From Sclerurus mexicanus (Eukaryota; Chordata; Aves; Passeriformes; Furnariidae): 64,000 nt of DNA. Below are positions 46,301 through 58,400 of the stretch, piece after piece. The notes below the pieces were generated by a model that had not been told where the DNA came from, made no database searches, and saw nothing but the letters and a program-made list of their open reading frames with translations. How positions within the stretch are numbered: the first letter of the stretch is position 1; the number at the start of each line of letters is the position of its first letter. The position numbers and the translations under genes are program-made. The stretch is from the NCBI GenBank assembly GCA_013396755.1, contig VWZF01004811.1:391959-455958 (forward strand). Reading direction: 5' to 3'.

Positions 46301-49300
46301 AAATAAATGCAGTCTAAATGTTCTGGTTTACCTGGGAGGAGAATAAAGGATGTCAGAATTCCAGCAGCTCGCTCCATCAGCGCCGATTCCTTGGCAGCCT
46401 CCCACTGTACATTCCAAATTCCTACTTCTTCTCTTTTCCAGTGAAAAGCTAATTTAACTGAAGCAATTTGTACCCCATCGCCACCCCAGGACAACAGTGC
46501 TCGGGGTACTCACACGTGTGCCTGGCCAAGGAATAATTTGATCCACCGCTTGTCAGCCCGAATCCCTCAGGAATCTGACTGGAGCTGCGGGGCCGCGTGA
46601 GGAGCTTGGGAGGCTCGATTTCTGCTCCGAACTCTGCTCCAATGACTCCCAGCAGCACAATGGCCGTGGCCTGTTTCCTCCTCTCCTCGTAGGACGTGGA
46701 GACCTTCTTTGGCTGGGGGAGACCCGAGAGGCAGCCTGAAACCCAAAGGAGGCAGGGTTTAACATCCCAAACAGCGCTTCCCAAAGAAATGAAATTAAAT
46801 ATGAACTTCAATCTGGTCTTCGGGACTACTAGGATTTTCAGGAATGGAGATGATTTAGTTTTACTGCTGAAAACCTCCAACGCACGATAGAAGGTGAACT
46901 GTCGCCTTCAAAACCTGCCAACAACTCATGGGGAAAAAAGCCACCAGAAAACTGCCTAATTCCGTATTTTTTTTCCCCTCAGTCCTAAAAGATCTGTGGA
47001 ATTCTGTGTTTGCCCAGTGATTTTTTGGTTGCTTCTTGTTCACCCTAAATTTACAAGTTGCAATTTTTATTGTTTTCACAAGATGAATTTTTTAGGATAA
47101 CTTCTTTGCTTTATACATTACATAAAAGCATCTTGCTGATTTAGGATCCATCATCACATCCAGACTCCTACTAAATTTTAGGATAACAATACATGCCATT
47201 AAACCAAGCTGATGTTCTTATAGATTAAAATGCCATATACGGGATTCTAACAGTGGGAAAACCCATCATTACTATGAATTTAAAATAAAACTCTATTAAA
47301 CTAATGACACATATTTTAGCCCAGGGATTCTGAGTTCCATTAAGCAGAGAAAAGTTTTTTTTTTTGGAGTAAAATCCCAAAATCTTAGAAGAAATTACTG
47401 GAATGAAGTCATTGCAATCATTTACTCTAACAAATTACGTATATTAATTCCCAGCATCCTAAGAAATTCCCTACTATATATTGCACAAAAATAAGGAAGT
47501 TTTAATCCTTCCCAAGTGCTGAGGAGCTGGGAGGCACCACCTGGCACTGGATGAGGCTCACTGGGCTCGTGGATTAACGAAGGGGGAATTAATGATGCAC
47601 ACAGAACATCTCTGTTAATGACATCCATGGGGCTCCACAGGAAAACAAGGAACTCAACCAAATTTTAGGAGCTGTGTTCAGGCAACCCCTGTCAGCCAAA
47701 AGGGAGAGAAAAACAAGGGAAAGCTTAACAATGGGAAGGGAGGGAAAAAAAGGAAAGGAAAAAATCAATAGCAACTGCCTTCGGAGGAAGAAGGATGAAA
47801 AGGGTCTGGAACAAAGCAGGGAAGGGAACAGTTGGAACCGTCCAACAGAGGTTTATCCCGGGGTCTCATTAACATTTGCATAAGTCCCGTTGGATGTAAC
47901 ACCTGGATGGAGCGGTCCCTATTCCCCGGCAGTGCCGGAGCCACAGGCAGCTCTCACCCCGCTCCAGGTGAGGAGGTGCCACCTCTGCTCGAGATGAAGC
48001 GGCCCCAGCTCCCAGACCGCTCCCCCCATGTGACGGCGTGCCTGCTTGGCCGAGCACAGCCCCGGCTATGGATCTGCGGCTGCGGCGGGCGGCGGGAGCG
48101 GAGCAGCTGCGGGAGCAGGGCCGGCGGGATGCGGATCAATAGCCCAGGCGCTGACCCCGCCGCGCCGCCAGCTCCGGCCGCCCCGCAACGAAAGCAAAAG
48201 CCAACACATGTGCTGCTTCCAGGAGGAAATTAAAGCACTGCACGCCCTCCCCCCGCTGCCATCACTTGATTACGGAGAGATGGAGTTAACCCTTCGGGAG
48301 AGCCCGGAGCATCCTCCAAGTTATGGGTTCGGAGAACCATGGAGTGGTTTGGGTGGGAAGGGACCTTAAAGCCCATCCAGTGCCACCACCTGCCACGGGC
48401 AGGGACACCTTCCACCAGCCCAGGTTGCTCCAAGCCCCGTCCAAGCTGGCCTTGGACGCTTCCAGGGATGGGAAATCCACAACCTCTCCAGACAACAGAA
48501 TCTGTACCGACAGAATTTTCTCGTATCAGCCTTTGGAAATGGACAAAACCGAACCCCTGGGAACCCACAAGCTCAGTCTCGATCGGACCCACGCAACAAT
48601 ACATCTCATCCACTGTTAACAGAGGATCCACTGGGAAAGCTCCCAGACCTGGCGTGGGGACTGGGAGCTGAGCTCCTTCCTGCTGACCCAGCCTCAGGTG
48701 TCCAGGAGATCACTCTTTGGTAACCCAACAAGACATTCCAACCAAAACGGGAGGGGAAACATCCCAGCCTTCCACGAGCAATCTGGAAAGTGACAGTTTG
48801 ATCCTCAGTGCTGCAGTGGAGGATTTCCTACCTCCAAAAGAAAACAAGTCTCAGAAATTCACAACCCCCCTGCCAAAACTACAAGAAATTAAAACCTCAA
48901 TTCAAATACAACAAAAACCCAACATTCCTCCAAATGGGTTGAAAATCCCTCCAAAAATTAAGGGGGAAAAAGCCTCATAAATATTTTTATCTCTTTTATG
49001 TTTGTTTGTTTTAATTACTAGGGGAAACCTCCAATTAATTGGAATGGTTTCCCCCAACTAAACTGACAGGCTGGAATAAAGCCCTGACAAGGAGCCCTTT
49101 CCTTTGGCCATGAAAATTTGGTATTTTCTCCCTGTGCCGTGGCTGCCTTTAATCACAGCAAAGGCTGACACACAGATCCATTTTCCTGACAGGACGGTTG
49201 ATCACCCTATCACTGGGACAAAATTAATAACCTCAAATAGGTCTGGGTGGAAAGCAGAAGCTGCAGTGCCAAAAGGACAAAAACCTTCGGGATTTTATAG

Positions 49301-52300
49301 TTGGAAAAATCCCTCTTTCAGGTGAAGACAAACCAACAGCATCCATGTGCTTCCATATATAAACATAAATATTCCCCAATATCTCCATTTTTAAGCGTTA
49401 AACCCCCACAACTGCTCAGAGCAGACGTTATGAAACAGATGGATGAAGTGTTGGAAACATAGGTAGGATCTTCCCAAATTTCCCCGGTTTAGGATATCGA
49501 TTGCTCTGCTGGAAGCGCGGCGGAGAGTGCAGCCATGAGGTCAGGCTGCACTTAACACTTCGGGGCACTTCAGTCCCTGACTGCCCTTAATTGGCTTTGC
49601 ACACTTCTGGGGGAAAATTAATTTCAGCCCAGCTTACAATAAAAGGATTAAAAGCCAAATTAAGTTCTCCAGGTTTAACTGGAAGAGGAATCAATGGATT
49701 TGAATTAAGGCAGAGAGTGGTTTTATGGGAGGTGGGCTGCGCCCAGGTACTTTGTATCTGCCAGCAGGTACAAACTCATAGTACTCCCAGGCTGTAGTAG
49801 CTACTACAGCTCGTAGGAGCAGGGGTAGGATCCAGCTACCACTACCAAATGTAAAATCCAAACCATGGGGACCCTGATCCATCAAATCCGTGTCCATGGC
49901 CACCGGCACCGAGAGTCCTGGGGAGTCCCCCAATGGTCCAACCCAGCCCAGCTCGGGGTTGTAGTTACACCCACAACTCCCGTGCCAAGGTCAGCACTGG
50001 ACTTAGTCACGGCATTCCACGTGCATAAAGTGCCGGAGGCTACAGAAATATCGGAAATACCGAGTTCAAACGGATAAAATTATTTGCTCGGCAGAGTCTT
50101 GAGGACTCGCTGAAAATAAGTCAGGAGCGAGGAACATTAGCAAGGAGTGACGGCAAGAGCGCCGAGGAAGAGGCAGGAGAACAGGGCGGCATTCTCTCCA
50201 GCCTTACAGAACGCTGGTTCCTCAGGGCCAGCACCGGGCCGGGTGGGAAGTGCAGCCATTCCTGCCCCCACAGCTCCCTCCGCCGGCCCCGCGCCGGAGG
50301 CGCTTTGGGAGCCTCTTTCCAGGAGGGCCAACACCGGGGCAACCGGGGAATTCCTCCCGGGAAGCCCCGGCAGCCCATCCTGGAGATACGCAGGAACCTG
50401 GCAATACAGGAAGGCAAAGAGCCCTTAGCTGTGCCTGGGAATTCCGAAAGCTAAAGTTTGTCATTTTTCCCATTCTTATTTGCGCTGTTGCCGTAGTCCC
50501 TCACGCTGGGCTGCTCCGGGAAGCCTGGATGAGAAGGGACATCAAGCCTGCATTTCAAACACTGAGCCATGATATTTTATAATCAATATTGCTATCATTC
50601 CTCTAATTGAGACCAGAGTCATAACATATTAAAACCGAATTACAAATGATTCTAATTTGAATTGCTTTTACTCTTTGGTTCCTTTGAATAAAATAAGCAG
50701 CGTAATTCCAAATTAGAAACCCAGATTTGGACTGGTTTTACTGGAGTCTTCCCCGTGTCAAGTGAGATCTGGAATGCGACAAGGAATTTCTTATTAATTA
50801 ATTATTAATTCTTATTAACATCTTATTAAGTGCTGTTAAAAATGTGATGATTGCGTTCAACTGGTTTTAGTTCTGTGCCAATCACATTTTTAACACAAAT
50901 GGTGTCAATACAATCGCTGCTCTGGAATATCCGGAATTCTGAACTGGGGATAATTTAATGGCAGAGTTCTTCAAATGCTGGGAGGTGTCTCAGGCATTAA
51001 AAATTGCAATTTAATTTCTTTCACGTCGGGTAGAAAATGTGCTTTTCCACACACAGAACGAGTATTTTTGCAGGCATTCCAATCTCTTGCAGTTTACTGG
51101 AATTTTCTGCTGTGCTGTACCTTTTATGAGGGAATATTTCACTGTGCTGCAGCATCTGGGAACACAAAATGGGTGAGGATGCGGCAGCCTTTTCCAGGGA
51201 AATAGGCAGAGACAAAATGGATTCTGTGCTGCTCGGATGGGGAATATCAGGAATACCAGGCACCTTTTAGCCACTTTTAAAGCACTGAGTTAACGCATTG
51301 AAATATCCTTAGAAGTGACATTCAAGCGGTAATAATCTAAATTTTTTAAAGATCTGTTTATTGCCAATATAAACTCAGTATAAAGAGCCTTTAGACCAAC
51401 AATTTTTAACAGTTAAATAAATTTGATTTAAACTTTAGTAATGATTTTTCAACGGGATCACTTTGAGCAAACAGTGATGACCAAGATTTAATTTAGAACT
51501 GCCCAAATTACAGTCAAAATGCAAAAAAACTCCCAGTTTCCAATACAGTAACCCACTGCTATTTTTTTTAAAAACTTCCATCACATTTTTCACGGGCAGG
51601 AATGGGATTTTGGAGCTTCCAAGCTGTTTTCATCAACTTACTTACAAAAATTTACCTGCAAAACTTTACCTGCAAAAATTGGAACATGAATTAAGAAATA
51701 CCATTTTCGAAGTGCTGTAATTGAATTAATCCATCAATTTCTCTTTTATTAACTAACCACACAGTTCAACCAACTCCAATTCTTTTCTCACTGAGCAATG
51801 CAAGGTTTGGATTAGGAATTCCCCTTCCCTTCCCATCCTACTCCTGGAGCAGGATAGCCTGAGGGAATCCACAGCACCTGCTTTGGGGAACGGAAGGACA
51901 AGCCAGGAGCACATTCCTGCCACTTACTATATCCCAAAAAAGAAAATCCAGGAAGGATGGGGCTTGGGAAGCTTTGGTTGCAATGCCAACACTCTTGCAA
52001 TACAGGGAGCCATCCCACTTGGAGCGTTCCTACCTTACATCCCTGGGACAAAAGCGGCAGCCAGAGGAGCAAAACTACGTGATATATGTTTTTAAGATGA
52101 AGAGAAGCAACTTTTCCTAAATAAATATGATTTTTTCCAGACTTTCACCCCTTTCCACGGGCAGGGAACCATCCACTAGGGCAGGATGCTCCAGCCTGGC
52201 CTGGAACACTTCCAGGGAAGGGGCAGCTGAGGGCTGAGGATGGAGCCCGGGCAGCCCACGGGCCCCAGCTCTGCTCCAACGCTTCTCCCTTAATTGGAAA

Positions 52301-55300
52301 CGACCCTGCAGCCCCCAGAGGCGTTTGTGGAGTTGGGAACTTCCCTAATGAACACCCGGAGCACAGATGCCCATCCCACAGATGTCCGGCTCATAACCCC
52401 GAGCAGGGAGCTCAGTGGGGTTTCCTGGGAGACATCTGCTTCCCTGGCAGATGCCCACAGCCTCCCAACACAGGCAGCTCTGCTGGAAAAGCCCCTTCTC
52501 CCAAGTTATATTCCCTCAAACAGGAAAAAGGGACGGCTTTACACATCATTTCACGCTTCCCACTTTTGAACAGCAGGAACTCGAATTTTAACAACTTGCA
52601 GTTTGCTCAAGTATCTTCTTCTGGAATATTTGACCTCTGAGTCAAAAATTATAATAACGCACAGAAAAAAAAATAGTACATCACTTCAGGAATTAATTTA
52701 AAATTATTTCAGTTAGGTGGTACCAACACAAGGTCTACAAAAGAATAAACTAATGAATTAATAATAAAAGCAATTCAAAATACAATTTGAATAAGTCAAC
52801 TTATCAAATTACAAAATTTTAACCACTGGAGCCAGGAGATTTTATGCTCAACTGGGAAAAATGCTCTGTCCACATGTGAATTATTTAAACAAAACATTTG
52901 TTCTACTTTTAGTTAGCCCAAACAGCCTTTCAGGCACTAAAAGGAGCATTTGAAGATAGACTCAATTTCCTAAACCCTTAAGAGCCACTGCAGTATGTCA
53001 AGTACTTCCTACAAACGGGGTTTTCCAGCCAGCTAAGCTAAAATGTTTTCATCTCCCAAAGTTCCAAGGTGCAAGTGATCCTTTTAAAAAATTATTTGGA
53101 TAAGTAGAAGCATTTGGGGAATCTCAAGTTGGAAAAAATCCTGTTGAGCCCTGCACCAGCAATGAAATCAATAAATATTAGCCTTAATAGCACCATTAGA
53201 GAAAGAAGCTGGGAGAAATTGCCTCAAAATTCTTATTTCCCCCCCTATTCTCCCAACACAAACCTAATTGTATCCCATTTAAACAAATTCAGCATCCTGG
53301 TGGCAGCACCCTTAAATCAGATCTTCCACCAAAAGAAATTGTTTAAGGGATGGCTAGAAAGAATCATATAAAGTCATCATTCCTCAAGAACTACAAGCTA
53401 AATGTTGGCTGTGGGAAGAGTTAAGGCCTCAAAACCCATTAAAATATAGATAATAATTCAATTAACACTCACCTGCTGCAATGTCATCATCAACCAGGTC
53501 CTGCTCTTCCTCCTGGACTTTTGCTTCTGTTCCCATGGAATCTGGGCTGGCAGTGCCAGTCTGAATGGCTTCTGTAGTCACTCCAGCTGGAGAAAACAAT
53601 CCAACACCCCAAAATAAGGGAAGTTATTTACTGCACCACCTAAACTTCATTTAATTCATTCAAATATTGACTCGCTCTGTGCTCCTTTAAGTCAAACCTT
53701 GCCCAAGATGCTCAACCTCATGAAGAAATGGCTTGATTAGACACTTATTTGGTTTTCCATGAATCATTCCTCATCCCTGGAAGTGTTCCAGGCCAGGTTG
53801 GACAGGACTTGGAACAACCTTGTGGAAGGTGTCCGTGCCCATGGCAGGGGGTGGAACAGGATGATCCTTAAACCCCCTCCCAACCCAAACCACTCCATGG
53901 TTCTGTGGAGCAGTTTAAAGAGAGGCACAATTAAAGGATAACTATTAAATTAAAACACTTCCATTTTTAATTTTTAAATTAAAAATAAAACTGTTACAGG
54001 ATATGTATTAAATATCTTCAATTTTGTGCTGCCATGTTTCAGATTCTCACTTCAAAACAACCCACAATTTCCCTGGACTAGCTAAATTTCAGGAATGTGG
54101 GAAGCAGAGGCTGTCCAGTGGATTTTTGGGCAGATAGTGTTGTGGGAGGCTGCCCTGCCTCCCATTAATTCCCTGCACTGCGCTCCGATCAATCCCACAG
54201 CTCCCTGGCTGCGGCTCCAGCCCCATGCACACAAAGGTCATGGCGAGATAACCTTTTGCTTTCCATTAAAGCCACAGGAGCCGCTTTTCCAGCTGCAGCC
54301 ACATCCTATATTCCCAAATATACCTGTATTAATGTGCCCCACCTCCAAGGTTTGGGATGTCCCACAGCACCAGCATTTTAAGGAAATATTTACACTAACC
54401 CAGGTAAAATACATAAATAAATAAACAAAAGACAAGTATATTATTTAAAGAAGTCCCTCTCAAAACAGAATTTAATTTGCAGAATCTGTTTGAAACTGAT
54501 CTGGGTCTGCTGGACCCAAAAATCTGGTGATTTTTGCCCCCATATCAATATTTATGAGTTTATTACTAATGATTTATGCCTCTATATCAAACAGCAAAAT
54601 TGGGAGGAGCAGTGGAGGGTGCAGGAATATAGGAATATTTCTTTACTTTTCCTCTGTCTTCTCCTTACCTTTGTAGTAAAAACCTAGACTTTTCAGAAGT
54701 CTGTTATACCCATCACATCCCAAATAACTCTTACTCCCTGGAACTCCTAAAACTCTGTACCCTTAATTCAAAGGGTTTTCAACTCTTTATATAAAAACTT
54801 CACCCCAATTTGCTAGTCAGGATCTGTCGGGAAGGCTCTCAATCCAGCTGACCTCAGAGCAATTAAAAACACATCCTACCGTCCGTGGAATCCCTGCATT
54901 CCATAGATTTAACCGGGTGGTTACACACCCCCAAATCAATCGGTATTTGATAGACATCTTTGCATAGAAACCACATTCTCAGTGGGAGAAAAAAAGCTCA
55001 TTTTCAGAGAGATGAGCACCCTGAAGTTAAGAGAGACGTTGCCATTGAGAAAAATACCCATTTTTACTGTTTCTTTCCCTGCAAACTGCAAGCCTGGAGG
55101 CTGCTGAGGGACAGCCTTTGCGGGAGCCCCACGGGGACGGGCCGCAGAGGGGAGGACTGGATGGATTACGAGCCATTCCGGGATCCCGGTGCCGCCGGAG
55201 CTCCTTACGGGAGATGACGCTGTCCATGTAGTGGGGCAGGTAGGGGGCCCAGGCGTCGATGGTGTCCTTGCGTCCCGCCTGCTCCATCCTCCGCAGCTCG

Positions 55301-55389
55301 GCCAGCAGCAGCGCCTGCGCCGCCTCCCGCACCTGCAGGGGAGTGGCAGGGCTGTGACCCGCGGGCAGCACCCCGAGGGCACGAAAGCA

Positions 55390-55439
<50 letters not shown>

Positions 55440-58400
55440 GGCACACTCGAGGCTCTGACGGGTTAGCTCGGAAAGGAATTGTGGAACCGCAAATAAACCC
55501 GGCGGGATTTGCGGCAGAAAATAGAGAGAATTTTTGGACGTTAAAGGGAAATTTAATCAGCAAAAGGGACCAAAAGCCCCCAGATACGAGGGCCGAACTG
55601 ACCTCCAAGCAGCGATCCTGCCAGCGGCGTGCCAGCATCTCCAGGAGAGGGGGCCGGAATTTCTCCAGCCCCAGCAGGTCCGGGAGCATCACGCAGTGCA
55701 TGGCAGCCAGCTGGCTCCAGCCTGGAAAACACCGGGAACGGGGCTGGAATCAGTGCAGCAGGTTGACTCTCAAGTACATTTATTTGGCCTGGTGTTTCAC
55801 GTCCTGCCTACAGCACTGATATAAATAAATGACAGCAAACCCTTGTGAATTATCCCTCTAAGGACTGCATGGAATTTTCTGTCCTGATTTTAAACCTATG
55901 CAAATATATCCAAGCATAATTTGCTTGCATCCTTATTTTTCCATATAAACCTTATTTTAACACACTTACTCCGGGTGAATTCCTGCTACAGGTCTGCAAC
56001 ACTGTGTAGGTAAAACCAGCACAAAAATACATGGAGTTCAAACTACACAGTGTGTAAAAATGCTTGTGAAATATTCCAGGGGTAACAATTATTTAATATT
56101 ATATTTTATGTATATTAACATATTTAATACTAAATTCAATATATCACTGACCTGAAAAAAATACTTCAGGTGAACGTATAAATCTACATTTTTGATTTCT
56201 CCACAATATTTGGCACAAAAATCTAAATATTTTCACCAATTAAGCTCTTCATGGTGCTAATGAAAGGATTCTGTCAATTTTCCTTCAAGAAAAATGGATT
56301 AAAAAGAGGAATTTCCAGTTTAAGAGGTGTATGGATGCAGGAATTTATACCTTAGTGCTAAAATTTCTGATTTAAAGCAACTTCTGTCGTGCAGGAAGAC
56401 ATTTTTCACAATGATAACAAATATTTGTTGGACCAAACTCCTCTCCACCACCAAATCCAAGTAGCTGAAATGAACCCCAGGCCTTCATAAACACTAAAAA
56501 TCAGATTTAAATGACACAGAACTGATTTTCTGTGGATCATTTGCAGGAGCTCATTAAGAGACAACAACAAACCCACACCCAGGTACCCCTCTGGAAAGAA
56601 AAAATCCTTTATAAATCAAATTGAAATGTCATAACAATGATAAAGGATTTTAGCTGAAAATAAAGAATAAATAGAAAAGTGAGGAAGGAATACCTTCATT
56701 GACTAAGAAACAGGAATGTAAAGCAGGAGCAGTGTCAGAGTGCCCAGATTCCATGTTAGAAGGAGCAGCAGGAGCAACTTGCAGAGCAAAGAAGGAATAA
56801 AAGAGATAAAAAAAGAGGAAAGTGAGGAAAGCAGCTGCAGAAAAACAGGTTAGTATCACTGGAGAATGGAAAACAAAGGAAACCAGGATAATATTCAACT
56901 TAAAAAATAATATTCAACTTAATGAGAATTCCAGGTTTTCCAAGAAGTTAGAGGCAGACATGCAGCTGGAGAGGAATATGGAGACACTTAGAGAGACTTG
57001 TATGTTTGGAAAAGGCAAAAGTCCCTGTAAATAAAGTGATTGGAAATATGTCTTTAGGCAGGTGTGTTTGGTTTGACTTCATGATTGACTATGAACTATA
57101 AAAACAGGAGTTTTGCTGCTTCTTCTCATGCTTTTCCCGTACTTCTACGGATTTGGGATTTGTACTACTTGTTGAAAGCCCCCAAAAACACTCTTAATCA
57201 ACCTGGGCTGCCCCACCTGTCAGTCCAAGATATCCCAGAATGGATTCCTGAGGGTTAGTTGGAATTTCAGTTCATTTTAAATGGGTCTCCAGGGGAATAA
57301 TTATAAGTTTATACAAAAGAAAGACCTAAAATCTTAAAGGAGGATGGCACAAATTCAGGCTTGGCACCCAAAACAGTATCTGGGACATTTCTCTGGGAAA
57401 CTCTCATTTCACTGAGTTGATGAGGTTGGAAAAGACCTTGGAGATCATCAAATCCAACCAGGCACTGGCCCTACCACTGTGCCCACCCCTGCAAAGCCCT
57501 TCAGACCATCCTTTCTCAGTGTCAATGTGGTTTCCAGGCTGTCTCAAGCATTATCCTGCTATGAGGTCTCCGTGGGATGGGGAGAGCACTGGCTGCCACT
57601 TCCTCCTCCAGCCCCACCACCAGATGTCCTGCACAAGCATCCTTAGTTAATCCCCCCTTTTGTTCGTTGCAGAACAACAATGGGATCAATCTCCCGAACA
57701 GATCAAGTATTGTCTTTGGAATGGTCTGTTTGCTTTGCAGGCTTTGTCACCAGGGGACATCTGCATCCCACCTTCTTCTTCCAGGCTTTCCACGCCAACG
57801 TGGACAGGGACAGGGAGACTGGAGTGAATCCCTTCCAACCCTACTTGCAGTAGGTGTCTCAAAAAGCCTGGTTTTCAAGGAAAAATATAACTTCTAAAAG
57901 CACAAACCCACACTAGCCTGGAACTAAAGGTTCACTCTGGAGTTGTTTTGCCTGGTTTTGTTGGAGGTGTTCCTGCTCTTACAACCTGAGCAGCTCCAAC
58001 CAGCCTAGGAGTGAGCAGCACCGAGCCGGGAACATTCCTACAGGAACACCTTTGGATGAGTCTAGAGCGCCTTCAATTACAGGCTTTAAACCTCTTATGT
58101 TACCTCAACACCAGAGTGATTGGGAGCACTTAAAACAGGGAAAGAGTCCTTGTCAGGGAATGACTTCATGGCAGAATCAGCACTTTGTACTGATTCTTAA
58201 AAAGGTCTTAATCGTTAATAATTTTATCTACACTGACATTACAATGCTACACCATCTTTTCAATATTACAATATTACGCTACCTTTTTGATGATACAATA
58301 TTGCGCCATTTATAACCCAGCAGTACTTTTAACACATGCTAACAAGGTGATAAACTTGGTGTCAAGAACTGGAATGACAGACCCAACGGTTTCAAAGGAA

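Larger units (their letters stand above)
43166..46513 (-). other. WDR7: WDR7 3.3-kb intron
   Basis: Contains three CR1 fragments (43322-43490, 45143-45282, 46200-46275) and a poly-T run at 43541-43554. The AT-rich block 44180-44300 has taatgag, ttaatattgac and ggtaattag words and may be a conserved element. The rest is unremarkable AT-rich sequence. Confidence 0.65.
46736..53472 (-). other. WDR7: WDR7 6.7-kb intron
   Basis: Largest intron in the window. It contains two CR1 fragments (48340-48495, 52138-52230), a purine-rich stretch (47696-47770), a GC/CpG-rich block (47920-48200) and a 20-bp palindrome (49791-49810). It also has a 15-bp inverted repeat (50834-50895) and AT-rich blocks that may be conserved elements (49480-49650, 50560-50950). 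The remaining parts are AT-rich unique sequence with no feature I can name. Confidence 0.7.

Noticed and set aside
55396..55460. Poly-CV / HT peptide frames
   Set aside because: Translation of the GT microsatellite.
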